From JBBIIC01 sp037446725 (GTDB taxonomy: Bacteria; Actinomycetota; Coriobacteriia; Anaerosomatales; SLCP01), in assembly GCA_037446725.1 (NCBI GenBank), contig JBBIIC010000005.1, positions 62,001 through 126,000 on the forward strand: DNA of 64,000 nucleotides. Direction: 5' to 3'. The notes beneath the pieces are model-generated. The model searched no databases, was not told the origin of the DNA, and saw nothing but the letters and a program-made list of their open reading frames with translations. A program made the translations under genes and the position numbers. Positions 24,575 through 33,131 of this stretch are shown here, piece by piece. Positions within the stretch are counted from its first letter, which is position 1. Each line of letters opens with the position of its first letter.

Positions 24575-25564
24575 CTAAGGCTCCATCCGTCTGCGGCGTT
24601 CGCGTGCGGTCGGGTAGCGGCGCTCGTCAGGCCCCACGGTCTCGGGCTCGGCGGCGAAGAAGACCGCGTGGAGCACGGAGTCGGCAACCACGAGCGCCGA
24701 CCCGAGGAAGCCAGGGCCGGTGTAGCGGTAGCTCGTGCCGTCGCCCGGCGAGTCGTGCGTGGTGGCGATAGCGTCGCTCAGCCCGACGAGCCACTCCCTG
24801 GCGATGCGCCCATCGTCGGCACCCGCCTTCGGCTCGCGTGTCAGCGCGTCGAGCGCGTAGGAGCGCACCAGGCGCGGATGGATGCGGGCGTAGGCACCCG
24901 GTGTGGCGAGCACATCGAAACCGACGACCCCACCTGCCCACAATGCGAACAGACCGGTCTGCCCCTCGTGCAGGGGAAAGTCGTTCTCGAGCGAGGCGAT
25001 CATGCCCGCGCGCTTCTCGTAGACATCGCGCATGGCGTCGGTGGAGGAGTGCACCGCGTGGCGGTTCTGCAACTGCTCGACCTCGTCCCACACGGCACAC
25101 TGGTCCGAGCGGTAACTGAGCCCGGAGCGCACGCTGGCGGTCACGGACCGGTGCGCGGTGCGCCGTACCGCCGGCACCGCCACGTGCCCCGAGTCCTCGA
25201 AGCGCTCGGAGATGTGGCGCCAGCGCCCGCGCTCGGTGCAGCTCACCGGCACGACGGTCTTCGCGCCGGGGGCGAGGTAGATGCTCGTGTTGAGCACGCG
25301 GTTCTGTTTGGCGCCCACAAGCTCCTCCCCGTCGAGAACGAGCACGCCGACCGTGCCCTGGTTGCGCGCCATGAGCTCGGGCACCGAACCCCCGACGTCG
25401 ACCTCGGTGATGAGCAGCGAGCCGGCGGCGAGCGCCTCGCTGAGCGTGACGAACCCGGGAGCCCCCTCCATCTCGCCGAAGACCGGCAGCAGCGTGAGCG
25501 CTCCGGATGACGACGGCTCCCCCAGCCGGACCGTGCCGAGCAGAGTGCTGACAGTGGCGTCCAT
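24575..25564 (-). CDS. ARPP-1/DUF6569-family protein
   Basis: A 329-residue soluble protein. VLVLDGEELVGAKQNRVLNTSI is the signature of the ARPP-1 (DUF6569) family, followed by VPVSCTERGRWRH. No catalytic residues are established for the family, which comparative studies link to ARG/rhodanese-phosphatase gene neighbourhoods; none of those partners is adjacent here. The C-terminus is basic (TARERRRRM). The ATG at 25564 is the first plausible start after a clear intergenic gap. Confidence 0.72.
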   Translation of the reverse strand: MDATVSTLLGTVRLGEPSSSGALTLLPVFGEMEGAPGFVTLSEALAAGSLLITEVDVGGSVPELMARNQGTVGVLVLDGEELVGAKQNRVLNTSIYLAPGAKTVVPVSCTERGRWRHISERFEDSGHVAVPAVRRTAHRSVTASVRSGLSYRSDQCAVWDEVEQLQNRHAVHSSTDAMRDVYEKRAGMIASLENDFPLHEGQTGLFALWAGGVVGFDVLATPGAYARIHPRLVRSYALDALTREPKAGADDGRIAREWLVGLSDAIATTHDSPGDGTSYRYTGPGFLGSALVVADSVLHAVFFAAEPETVGPDERRYPTARERRRRMEP

Positions 25565-25657
25565 GACGACCCCCTCTTCCTGCCGTCGCGCACGACGGCG
25601 AGGCCATCATGGCAGGGGGGTCTGACACGAACGGAGGGTGCCTGCGATGCAGCTGGC

Positions 25658-26062
25658 TCAGGCTCCGACGAGCCAGACCCGCGGGTGCGCGGCGTGGGCC
25701 CGGGCATCGGCGGAGTAGAGCCGGGCGTCGAGCACGTCGGCAAGGGCTGCCGAGAACGCGTCGCAGAGCGTGCACCCGAGCGCCTCGCGAGCGCGCACCG
25801 CAGCCGACACGAGCTCCTCCCCGAGCGGAACCGTCACGAGATCGAGGGCGGCGAGGTCGGTCCAGACCCGGACCGCGTCGGGGGGCTCGCTGTCGCGGGA
25901 GGCCGCACGGAGCACCTCGTAGGCGAAGAGCGTGTCGACCACGATCGTGAGTTCGCCTGCGATGTGCTTCTCGACGAGCTCGCGCGCCTGCTCTGAACCG
26001 GGCTCGTCGCGGAACCACTTGACCCCCACCGAGGCGTCGAGCACGGCGAGCGTCGTGCTCAC
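25658..26062 (-). CDS. vapC: VapC-type PIN-domain toxin
   Basis: A 134-residue PIN-domain RNase. The acidic catalytic residues appear in order: LDASVGVKWF (Asp), AYEVLRA (Glu), CTLCDAFSAALAD (Asp) and YSADARAH (Asp). It overlaps the antitoxin gene by four bases (26059-26062). It is a close relative of the VapC at 57981-58382: both open with LAVLDASVGVKWFR-E and end in a similar short strand. It probably cleaves a specific tRNA or rRNA when free of antitoxin. Confidence 0.88.
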   Translation of the reverse strand: MSTTLAVLDASVGVKWFRDEPGSEQARELVEKHIAGELTIVVDTLFAYEVLRAASRDSEPPDAVRVWTDLAALDLVTVPLGEELVSAAVRAREALGCTLCDAFSAALADVLDARLYSADARAHAAHPRVWLVGA

Positions 26063-26358
26063 GATCCGAGTCCCCGTCCCTCGGCCCGCAGCGACCGCAA
26101 CTTCTCGACCGAGGACGGCTCGAGCGCCGTCGCCGGATCGGCATGGTACTCGCGCGCGAAGCTCCTCATGTCCTCGAGGGCAAGCGTGGCCTCGCGACTG
26201 AAGCGCTCCTCGCCCTCGCGCGTACGCCGGCGCACCACGTAGTCGGCGACCGCTTCTTCCACAAGCGCGCTGCGACTCACCTGCGACCGTTCGGCAGCGG
26301 CGTCGAGTTCGTCAAGGAGCCATTCGGACAGCGCGACGGCGACCTTCCTCTTGGGCAT
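26059..26358 (-). CDS. vapB: VapB-type RHH antitoxin
   Basis: A 99-residue ribbon-helix-helix protein: KVAVALSEWLLDELDAAAERSQVSRSALVEEAVADYV is the RHH domain (split over residues 4-42), followed by a C-terminal toxin-binding tail. It lies upstream of vapC and overlaps it by four bases. Two direct repeats of TTCATACCAG lie upstream (26378-26400) and are a likely autoregulatory operator. Confidence 0.85.
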   Translation of the reverse strand: MPKRKVAVALSEWLLDELDAAAERSQVSRSALVEEAVADYVVRRRTREGEERFSREATLALEDMRSFAREYHADPATALEPSSVEKLRSLRAEGRGLGS

Positions 26359-26377
26359 CGGCCCTCCTCACGGAGTA

Positions 26378-26400
26378 TTCATACCAGTTGTTCATACCAG
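26378..26400 (-). promoter_or_regulatory. Direct-repeat operator upstream of vapBC
   Basis: TTCATACCAG occurs twice with a 13-bp period (26378-26387 and 26391-26400), 20 bases before the vapB start. The core TCATACC recurs as an inverted repeat upstream of the second vapBC at 58682. Binding by VapB(C) is inferred. Confidence 0.6.
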
Positions 26401-26472
26401 GCGGCTCCTGTCGCGTCAATCAGGAATCCTCCCCGCGCCACAGTGCCAATGTGAAGTTTCTCAATCTATTGC

Positions 26473-26501
26473 TTGACTTTATTGATTCTTGGGTAGACAC
26501 T
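26473..26501 (+). promoter_or_regulatory. Candidate promoter for the DUF2089/SHOCT cluster
   Basis: TTGACT (26473-26478) is followed after 15-17 bases by TAGACA/GACACT, in an AT-rich patch unusual for this region and about 30 bases upstream of the first ATG. The -10 match is weak. Confidence 0.35.
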
Positions 26502-26530
26502 CCTTGTGATTGCTGAGAGGAAGTGGACCC

Positions 26531-26902
26531 ATGGCACACGACTGGCACCATCTGACGGACCTGACCGGCGACCGGGCGTTCGTAGTCACCAAGGTCCGGC
26601 TCAAGGAGAGCGGCGTTTCGATCGAGGGCGAGTTCGAACCCCCGCTGCTCGCTCAGCTGAGCTACGAGGACCAGGTCTTCGTGGGCGAGTTCGTCCGCAG
26701 CCACGGCTCGATCAAGCAGATGGAGAAGGCGTTCGGCGTGAGCTACCCCACGATCAAGAATCGGCTCAACCGCATCGCGTCGAGGCTGCAGCTCGTGCAC
26801 GTGGAGTCCGAGCCGCCCGCCGCACCCGCCGAGGAGGTGCTCGACCTGCTCGAGCGCGGCGAGATCACAGCGGCCGAGGCCGCGGAGAGGATGCGGCGAT
26901 GA
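26531..26902 (+). CDS. DUF2089-family HTH regulator with SHOCT-like tail
   Basis: A 123-residue protein. The central part (YEDQVFVGEFVRSHGSIKQMEKAFGVSYPTIKNRL, residues about 48-82) is the DUF2089 helix-turn-helix. The C-terminal EEVLDLLERGEITAAEAAERM is a SHOCT-like motif, also found at the N-terminus of the protein at 27204. It is the first of four short collinear genes and overlaps the next by four bases. It is likely the regulator of this membrane-associated cluster. Confidence 0.82.
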   Translation: MAHDWHHLTDLTGDRAFVVTKVRLKESGVSIEGEFEPPLLAQLSYEDQVFVGEFVRSHGSIKQMEKAFGVSYPTIKNRLNRIASRLQLVHVESEPPAAPAEEVLDLLERGEITAAEAAERMRR

Positions 26903-27189
26903 ACGCCTACCTGCCCCCGCTCGTCATCGACGTGCGCATCAGGGAGTTCCACTCGCGAACCTTCCGCATCTGGCTGCCGCTGTTCCTGCTGTGGCCGGTG
27001 CTGTTCGTGCTCTTCGGGTTCGCCTTGCTGGTAGCTGCGCTGGTGGATGCGGCGCTTCTCGCGTCAGGCGCCCGGTACCACCACTACACCCTACTCCTCC
27101 TCGGCAGTCTGCGCGTGCTCGCCGGGGTGCGCGGGACCCACGTCAATGCGATCAGCGACGACAGCCTCGTTAAGGTCAACATCTACTGA
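26899..27189 (+). CDS. Small membrane protein of the DUF2089/SHOCT cluster
   Basis: A 96-residue protein with one long or two short hydrophobic segments (FRIWLPLFLLWPVLFVLFGF, then LLVAALVDAALLASG) and a basic outer part. ATG at 26899 overlaps the stop of the DUF2089 gene. No named family is recognised, but such small membrane proteins commonly sit between DUF2089 and SHOCT-like genes. Confidence 0.65.
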   Translation: MNAYLPPLVIDVRIREFHSRTFRIWLPLFLLWPVLFVLFGFALLVAALVDAALLASGARYHHYTLLLLGSLRVLAGVRGTHVNAISDDSLVKVNIY

Positions 27190-27203
27190 AGGGACTGAGA
27201 ACG

Positions 27204-27644
27204 ATGAGTGAAGACCGCAAGCGCATTCTTGCCATGCTGGCCGAGGGCAAGATCACGGCCGACGAGGCCGACCTGCTCCTCGACTCGCTCGCAACGCCCG
27301 CAACCGAGCCCGCAGCCGAGCCTTCCCCGTCCGCCGACTGGCCGACCGGACCCTCGGCAACCGGCGGCACCCCGAAGTTCCTCTACGTAAAGGTGACCGG
27401 CGGCAAGGACAAGGTCGACGTGAAGGTTCCGCTCTCGGTCCTGCGTGCCGGCCTCAAGCTGACCTCGCTCATCCCGCCGCAGGCGATGGACCAGATCAAC
27501 GAGTCCATGGGTGAGCACGGCATGTCTCTCGACTTCAACAACCTCAAGCCCGAGGACATCGAGGAGCTCATCACGAGCCTGCGCGAGATGGAGATCAACG
27601 TTCACTCGGAGAGCGGCGAGAACGTCCGGGTCTTCTGCGCCTGA
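27204..27644 (+). CDS. SHOCT-like domain protein
   Basis: A 146-residue protein. Residues 4-28 (RKRILAMLAEGKITADEAD) form a SHOCT-like oligomerisation motif, the same as the tail of the DUF2089 protein 300 bp upstream. A Pro/Ala linker follows, then a beta-rich domain (LYVKVTGGKDKVDVKVPLSV) and an EDIEELITSLREMEINV segment. It resembles the cytosolic parts of envelope-stress (LiaF/PspC-like) clusters. GGGACTGAG precedes the ATG. Confidence 0.75.
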   Translation: MSEDRKRILAMLAEGKITADEADLLLDSLATPATEPAAEPSPSADWPTGPSATGGTPKFLYVKVTGGKDKVDVKVPLSVLRAGLKLTSLIPPQAMDQINESMGEHGMSLDFNNLKPEDIEELITSLREMEINVHSESGENVRVFCA

Positions 27645-27716
27645 GACGACGAACCGAGGCGGTCGGCTTCCGAGCAACACCACGCTGACGCGTGGAATGA
27701 CCGAGGGAGGACTTCG

Positions 27717-27875
27717 ATGGCATCGAGCAACAACCAGGCTGCATGCGGCGCCGGCGTCGGCGGGATCTGGTTCATCGGCTGGCTGTTCACGATCGGCTTT
27801 GCCGAGCTCTCGTTCTGGTCCGGCGTGCTCGGCCTGTTCATCTGGCCGTACTACCTCGGTGTGGCGATCAGGTAG
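27717..27875 (+). CDS. 52-residue membrane protein at end of SHOCT cluster
   Basis: A short gene: ATG 27717, stop TAG 27873-27875, with GGGAGGA at good spacing. The product (MASSNNQAACGAGVGG, then WFIGWLFTIGFAELSFW and VLGLFIWPYYLGVAI) has two hydrophobic segments rich in Trp and Phe, so it is a small integral membrane protein. It is collinear with the DUF2089/SHOCT genes, which suggests a shared envelope function. Confidence 0.7.
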   Translation: MASSNNQAACGAGVGGIWFIGWLFTIGFAELSFWSGVLGLFIWPYYLGVAIR

Positions 27876-27881
27876 GACGCC

Positions 27882-28427
27882 TCAGGTCTCCCGCAGGCGG
27901 GAGCGCCGCCTGCGACTGTAGAGCATGACGACCACCGCGAGCGCGGCGAGGCCCACGAGCAGAGGCGCGACGAGAGCGAGAACCGCGGTGACGAACGCGA
28001 CCGCGTCCTCGGCAAAGCTTGCCACCGGCGCGCCCACGCCACCCGTCGCCGCGTTGACCGCAGGCCGGGTGGTCGCCTTGGCGGCGTGCACGCTCCCCGC
28101 GACGAGCACGCCCGCGACGACCCAGACTACCGGGTGCATCCTCCCCGACTCGCTCGTCGCCGCCACGAACAGCAGGCCGCCGGCCGCGGGCCGCACGAAC
28201 GTCTGGATCGCGTCGTTGACGCTGTCGACCGCCGGCACCTTGTCCGCGACGACCTCGACCACGAGCAGCACGGCGATGAGCGCGATCGCCCACCACTCGC
28301 CGAGCAGCGCGTACGGTTCGGAGAGAGCGATCCAGCCGAGGCGCTGCGCCACGGCCACCGTGAGCAGCGGTATGTAGGCGTTCAGGCCCGCCGGGATGGC
28401 GAGCCCGAGTCCGGTGAGAATGTCCAT
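27882..28427 (-). CDS. DUF4126 membrane protein
   Basis: A 181-residue protein with about five hydrophobic segments. GLGLAIPAGLNAYIPLLTVAV and VEVVADKVPAVDSVNDAIQTFVRP are DUF4126 hallmarks, and the C-terminus is strongly basic (YSRRRRSRLRET). ATG at 28427 is where family similarity starts. Function unknown; it converges on the SHOCT cluster. Confidence 0.8.
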   Translation of the reverse strand: MDILTGLGLAIPAGLNAYIPLLTVAVAQRLGWIALSEPYALLGEWWAIALIAVLLVVEVVADKVPAVDSVNDAIQTFVRPAAGGLLFVAATSESGRMHPVVWVVAGVLVAGSVHAAKATTRPAVNAATGGVGAPVASFAEDAVAFVTAVLALVAPLLVGLAALAVVVMLYSRRRRSRLRET

Positions 28428-28537
28428 ACCGGGATTGTACGACGTGTGCGGTCGGGTACACCCCCGACATCGGTCCTGCACCCGTTGCCGGGCCATGGAC
28501 GCACGTCCACCGGGGCCCCGCTCAGGTACGATACCGT

Positions 28538-30526
28538 GTGACGGGTTGGGGGTGGGACATGTTCTCGTTGCTCTTCGACATCACGGTCATCCTCGTACTG
28601 ATGGTCGCTGCCGCGATCGCCTGCCACCGTCTCAATCTGCCGTCATCGATCGGCTTCTTGCTCGCGGGCGTCCTTGCGGGCCCGGGCGTGCTCGGCCTGG
28701 TGCGCAGCACACACGAGATCGAGCTCATCGCCGAGATCGGCGTCGTTCTCCTGCTGTTCGTTATCGGCCTGGAGTTCTCGTTAGGCGATCTGGCGCACAT
28801 GCGGCGCCAGTTCACGGTCGGTGGATCTATCCAGTTCTTCGGCACGGCCCTGGTGATCGGTGGCCTGACCTGGTGGAGCGGCTACTCGCCGCAACAAAGC
28901 GTCTACCTCGGCTTCGTCGTCGCACTGTCGAGTACCGCCGTCGTTCTCAAGATGCTCCAGGAGCGAGCGGAACTCGACTCCCCGCACGGACGCTCCATCC
29001 TCGCGTCGTTGATCTATCAGGACCTGGCCGTCGTCCCGGTGATGCTCACCGCACCCGTGCTCGCCGGCGCCCTCAGCGATTCGCTCGCGCTCTCGATCGG
29101 CGGACTGCTCCTGCGCATCGCGGCCGTGGCGGCCTTCGGCTACCTCGCCTACCGGTGGGCGATCCCCTGGCTGCTGGAGCGCATCACCGCGACGCGGAGC
29201 TCCGAGGCCTTCCTGCTCGGCGTGATAGCCATCTGCATCGGCATCGCGGTCATGACCCAGTCGCTCGGCCTGTCGCTCGCGCTGGGCGCCTTCCTCGCCG
29301 GTATCCTCATCTCCGAATCGGACTACTCGCACCAGGCCGTCACGGTGATCCTGCCGTTCCGCGACGTGTTCATGAGCCTGTTCTTCGTCTCCCTGGGGCT
29401 GCTTCTCGACGTCGAATTCCTGCTGGCGAATCCGCTGCGACTCGCCCTGCTCACCGCCGGCATCCTGGTCATCAAACCGATCGTCGCTGCTGCCGCCTCC
29501 CTCGTCGTGGGCCTGCCCACCAGGGGTGCCGTGCTCTCGGGTCTCGCACTCGGGCAGGTCGGCGAGTTCTCGCTCGTCGCGACCCAGGCCGGGGTGGCGG
29601 CGGGACTACTCGGCAACGACGTCTTCCAGACCGTGCTGGACACCGCGGTGCTCAGCATGCTGCTCACCCCGGCGCTCTTCGCCATCGGGCCACGTCTGGC
29701 TGACCGTGCGTGCCGCAGTCCGATCGCCCGGCTCGAGACGCCGCGGTTCAGCCCCGCACGCGTGGGCTCGGCACACACCTATACCGGCCACGTGCTCATT
29801 GTGGGGTTCGGGGTGACCGGATCGAATGTCGCCAGGACTGCACACGCGGCGGACGTGCCGTACGCGATCATCGAGCTCAACGCCGCCACGGTAGGCAGGG
29901 CGACCGAGGCCGGAGAGCCGATCCACTACGGGGACGCAACCCAGGAGACGATCCTCAGGCATGTCGATGTCGACAAGGCGAGGGCGATCGTCGTAGTGAT
30001 CGACGATCCGCCCGGGGCCCGGCGTGTGGTGGAGTTGGCCAGGCGCCTGGCCCCGGATGCCTACATCCTCGTGCGCAGCAGGTATCTCCGGGAGGTCGAG
30101 GCGCTGCACGCTCTGGGAGCCGACGAGGTGATCGCCGACGAGCTCGAGGTCTCCGTCGAAGTCTTTGCACGGGTCCTTGCGCGCATGCTCGTGCCCCGCG
30201 AGGACATCAAGCGACTGATCGAAGAGGTACGGGGCGACTGGCGCAGGATGGCGCGGACGTTCGCGCGGGACGCCACCTCAGTTCCCGACCTGCGCGTCGA
30301 CGTGCCCGACCTGATCACGCACACACTTCGGCTCGGTCCCAACTCGCCACTCGTCGGCAAGACGATCGCCGAGAGCCGCCTGCGCGCGGACCACGCTGTG
30401 ACGATACTCGCGATCACGAGGAGCGGGGAGTCGCTCGGCAACCCGCACGGCGACACGCCGCTCCTCGAGGGCGACGTCCTGTTCGTGATCGGCCCGCTCG
30501 ATTGGGAGCCGGCATCGGTGACGTAG
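28538..30526 (+). CDS. CPA2-family cation:proton antiporter with RCK domain (KefB/YbaL-like)
   Basis: A 662-residue transporter. Residues 1-390 form a twelve-helix Na_H_Exchanger domain (LLFVIGLEFSLGDL, ALSSTAVVLKML, FFVSLGLLLDVEFL). Residues about 415-540 form a TrkA-N domain (VLIVGFGVTGSNVARTAH, then an acidic strand ending IIELN, and HYGDATQETIL). Residues 570-655 form a TrkA-C domain. It should exchange K+ or Na+ for protons, gated by nucleotide binding. GTG at 28538 is used; an ATG at 28559 (MFSLLFDI) also fits. No glutathione-system ancillary subunit is adjacent. Confidence 0.9.
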   Translation: MTGWGWDMFSLLFDITVILVLMVAAAIACHRLNLPSSIGFLLAGVLAGPGVLGLVRSTHEIELIAEIGVVLLLFVIGLEFSLGDLAHMRRQFTVGGSIQFFGTALVIGGLTWWSGYSPQQSVYLGFVVALSSTAVVLKMLQERAELDSPHGRSILASLIYQDLAVVPVMLTAPVLAGALSDSLALSIGGLLLRIAAVAAFGYLAYRWAIPWLLERITATRSSEAFLLGVIAICIGIAVMTQSLGLSLALGAFLAGILISESDYSHQAVTVILPFRDVFMSLFFVSLGLLLDVEFLLANPLRLALLTAGILVIKPIVAAAASLVVGLPTRGAVLSGLALGQVGEFSLVATQAGVAAGLLGNDVFQTVLDTAVLSMLLTPALFAIGPRLADRACRSPIARLETPRFSPARVGSAHTYTGHVLIVGFGVTGSNVARTAHAADVPYAIIELNAATVGRATEAGEPIHYGDATQETILRHVDVDKARAIVVVIDDPPGARRVVELARRLAPDAYILVRSRYLREVEALHALGADEVIADELEVSVEVFARVLARMLVPREDIKRLIEEVRGDWRRMARTFARDATSVPDLRVDVPDLITHTLRLGPNSPLVGKTIAESRLRADHAVTILAITRSGESLGNPHGDTPLLEGDVLFVIGPLDWEPASVT

Positions 30527-30673
30527 ATCGACGAGCAGCACCGCGAGAAGCGGGATGCAGGCGTCCGGTCCCGCAGGACCGGCGCGGGTCCGGACAGGAT
30601 GTCCGTGCGGGGCTTGCACGACTGACTCGGACCCGGGGTATCAACCAAGAGGCACCATGCGGAAGGCGGTTCT

Positions 30674-31186
30674 GTGGCCCTGTTCGGACCTAAGAAGCTG
30701 GGACTCGCGCTCGGCAGCGGCGCCGCACGCGGCCTCGCGCACATCGGCGTGCTTCGCGTACTCGAAGCCGAGGGGCTCGCCCCCGACGTCATCACCGGCA
30801 CGAGCATGGGAGCGATCGTCGGGTCGTTCTACGCAGCCGGCGTCTCTCTCGACGAGATGGAGCACCTGGCGGCCACGACCGACATCAAGTCGTTCGTGGA
30901 GTGGAAGGAGACCCTGCTCGGCTCGGGCGAGATGCTCTCGAGCCGCAAGCTCGAGGAGCGACCATCCCCTCGGTCTTCCAGCACAGGTGTGTCGACAACA
31001 TGCAGCTCGTCGACGGGTCGGTCACCGAGCCGGGCGCTCGAGCACGCGCGCGTCGTCGTCTCGCCGGACGTCCACGAGGTCCAGGGGCTCGCGTTCGCCA
31101 ACATCGGCGACATCGTGGCAGCGGGAGAGCGGGCGGCGGCCGCGGCGGTTCCTGAGATCCGCCGTGTGGCCCGGCGCAGGGCGTAG
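30674..31186 (+). pseudogene. Decayed patatin-like phospholipase (RssA type)
   Basis: The frame beginning GTG 30674 gives a perfect patatin N-terminus: LALGSGAARGLAHIGVLRVLE (oxyanion loop), then GTSMGAIVGSFYAAG (nucleophile Ser), to SSRKLEE near 30958. Homology then jumps, one frame over, to ATIPSVFQHRCVDNMQLVDGS near 30961-31030 (the catalytic Asp region). It then returns to the first frame for ARVVVSPDVHEVQGLAFANIGDIVAAG. About 70-100 middle residues are missing and two frame changes separate the parts, so no intact enzyme can be made. The reading-through frame gives a nonsense 170-residue protein. Confidence 0.75.
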
Positions 31187-31230
31187 GATCGGGAGCCCCG
31201 TCCTCGCGCGGCTCCCGGAGCGGCGCTGCC

Positions 31231-31884
31231 TCAGACGCGCACGAACCGCTTGAGCCAGTCGAAGAGCCGGCCCTCGCAGTACTGGTGGTAGACGACGTAG
31301 CCGAGCAGCAGCCCGCCGACGATGTCGATCGAGTAGTGCGAGCGCGACGTCAGCAGGAAGACCACCTCGGCGAGGATCAGAACGAGCATCGCCCGCTTGA
31401 TGGCCGGCGCCTTGTCACGGTCGACGAGCAGGTAGAAGAGCAGGATTGTCGCCATGTGCCCCGACGGGAACTCGCCCCACTGCCGCATCAGCCCGCCCGA
31501 GGGGTTGAAGTGCGTGGCCTCCTCGTACGGGATGCCGAGCGGCGTCAGCACCATGATGAGCGCCCGGCCGATGTCCAGAAGGCCGTAGAGCACCATCATC
31601 TCGGGCACACGGCGGACGTGGTTGTTCGTCCAGACGTAGACGACGAGCAGGCCGAGCGCCGCCAGATAGACGATCTCGACTGCGTACTGCGTCCACGGGA
31701 CGTGGGGCAGCAGCTCGAAGAGCAGGTCGCGGGGGGTCGGCCTGTCGGGGAACCAGGACTCGATGAGCGCGCTGCCCGCCGCGGTGAACAGACCCCCGGC
31801 GATCATCACGAGCGCGCCGGCGACGAGCGCGCGCAGCCAGCGCGCCCACTCGAACCCCTCGATCATGGCGGAATTCCGCTTCAT
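31231..31884 (-). CDS. PAP2-superfamily membrane phosphatase
   Basis: A 217-residue membrane protein with about six helices. GEFPSGHMATILLFYLL and SRSHYSIDIVGGLLLGY supply the SGH and SRxH...D motifs of PAP2/sphingomyelin-synthase-type phosphatases, and H-Y-S-I-D keeps the catalytic His/Asp pair. ATG at 31884 is used; an in-frame ATG at 31866 also fits. The substrate is probably a lipid phosphate. Confidence 0.8.
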   Translation of the reverse strand: MKRNSAMIEGFEWARWLRALVAGALVMIAGGLFTAAGSALIESWFPDRPTPRDLLFELLPHVPWTQYAVEIVYLAALGLLVVYVWTNNHVRRVPEMMVLYGLLDIGRALIMVLTPLGIPYEEATHFNPSGGLMRQWGEFPSGHMATILLFYLLVDRDKAPAIKRAMLVLILAEVVFLLTSRSHYSIDIVGGLLLGYVVYHQYCEGRLFDWLKRFVRV

Positions 31885-31898
31885 GGAGACATTATGGC

Positions 31899-33062
31899 TC
31901 AGCCGCCGTGCACCCCCTCGGCGAGCCGCGCCATCACCCATGCCCTTTGCGCCTCCAGCGCAGATGCCGGCAGGCCGCCGAGTTCGGCTGCCCGCGCGAC
32001 CGTCGCCACGAGCTGCTCGCTGCCGGTATAGGCACGCGATCGCCCGGCCCCTTTGGCCCGGAGGAGTCCGCTCGCTTCAAGCCGCCCGAGGTCGGACGTG
32101 GCGGTCGGCACGGACACGTCCGCAAGCGACCGGTAGTAGCGGTTGGTCACGTTGCGACCGAAGAACGCATCGTAAAGGGCATCGGCCAGCCGGGGCGGAA
32201 GACCGAGGTCCTCGGTCACCACGTCCTCGAGGATCGCCCAGAGCACCCGCTCGGTCGACTCCTTGAGCGAGAGCGAATCGACCTGAAGACGCTGCGCGCG
32301 CACATGGGCGGCGACGAACGGTGTAACGTCCGCGCCCGGGTCCCACGACGCGCCGAGGCATGCGAACGATTCGTAGTAGTCCTGGCGGTGGGAGCCCCAC
32401 CACTCCTCCAGGCTCGTGAACTGCGGCCTGGTGAAGCCGCCGCGGTACATCGCGAGCGATGCGAGGACGCGAGCGGTACGCCCGTTGCCGTCGGAGAACG
32501 GATGGATGCCGGCCAAGCGAGCGTGCAGCAGCGCCGCAAGAACAGGCGCGGGATGATCGTCACCGGCAGACTGCGCGAACGACGCAAGCTCCTGTACCAG
32601 TCCGGGCACCGCATCCGCGGGGGGAGGCTCGAAGAGGACGAGCCCTGCCGCTGCGTCCGCCACGAAGGCCGGCCCGGTGCGGAACCGTCCGGCCCCGGAA
32701 ACGTACGAACCGGCCATCACCCGGTCGTGAATGCCGAGGATGAGCTCCGTTTGCCACGAGAATCCCGGATCGTCCGCCCGCCTGAGCACGAAGGACATCG
32801 CGTCGCGATAACCCTCGACGAGGCGCGCATCGGCCTCTGCGACCGACGAAGGCCGGTCGCCCGCGAGAATGCGGCGGACCTCCTCGACCGTGACGGGCAC
32901 GCCTTCCATCGATGTCGAAGCCGCTGTCGCTTGTGCCTCCAGCTCACGCCTCAGGCGCCGTGCCCACCGGCGCGGCAGCGTGCCCCGGTCGAGCACGCGG
33001 CGCAGCTCCTCGATTCGTTCGAGGTCGGACGAGATCTCGGGCGTGATCCGCCACACGTACAT
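31899..33062 (-). CDS. Fic-domain protein (adenylyltransferase)
   Basis: A 387-residue Fic/DOC protein. The catalytic loop is HPFSDGNGRTAR (His as general base). ASTSMEG near residue 50 fits the (S/T)xxxE(G/N) inhibitory motif on an N-terminal helix, so this is a self-inhibited class II Fic. VLAALLHARLAGIHPF precedes the loop. The C-terminal 130 residues form a winged-helix-like domain (SDLGRLEASGLLRAKGAGRSR). It probably transfers AMP to a target protein. An 8-bp inverted repeat lies about 30 bases upstream of its ATG and may be its operator. Confidence 0.9.
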   Translation of the reverse strand: MYVWRITPEISSDLERIEELRRVLDRGTLPRRWARRLRRELEAQATAASTSMEGVPVTVEEVRRILAGDRPSSVAEADARLVEGYRDAMSFVLRRADDPGFSWQTELILGIHDRVMAGSYVSGAGRFRTGPAFVADAAAGLVLFEPPPADAVPGLVQELASFAQSAGDDHPAPVLAALLHARLAGIHPFSDGNGRTARVLASLAMYRGGFTRPQFTSLEEWWGSHRQDYYESFACLGASWDPGADVTPFVAAHVRAQRLQVDSLSLKESTERVLWAILEDVVTEDLGLPPRLADALYDAFFGRNVTNRYYRSLADVSVPTATSDLGRLEASGLLRAKGAGRSRAYTGSEQLVATVARAAELGGLPASALEAQRAWVMARLAEGVHGG

Positions 33063-33091
33063 CGGCCGGCCTCCAGGAGATTAGGCTACTT

Positions 33092-33113
33092 ATCTCATAG
33101 GAGATTATGAGAT
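33092..33113 (-). promoter_or_regulatory. Inverted repeat upstream of fic
   Basis: ATCTCATA (33092-33099) and TATGAGAT (33106-33113) are perfect complements with a 6-bp spacer, 30 bases before the Fic start. AGGAGATT also occurs at 33075 and 33099, and again at 33401. Operator function is inferred. Confidence 0.5.
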
Positions 33114-33131
33114 TATTCCCCTGGGGAAGCA

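Noticed and set aside
30565..30582. CCGGTCC/GGACCGG hairpin as the terminator of the antiporter gene
   Set aside because: Only 7 bp with a 4-nt loop and no T-run in very GC-rich DNA; such stems occur by chance here.
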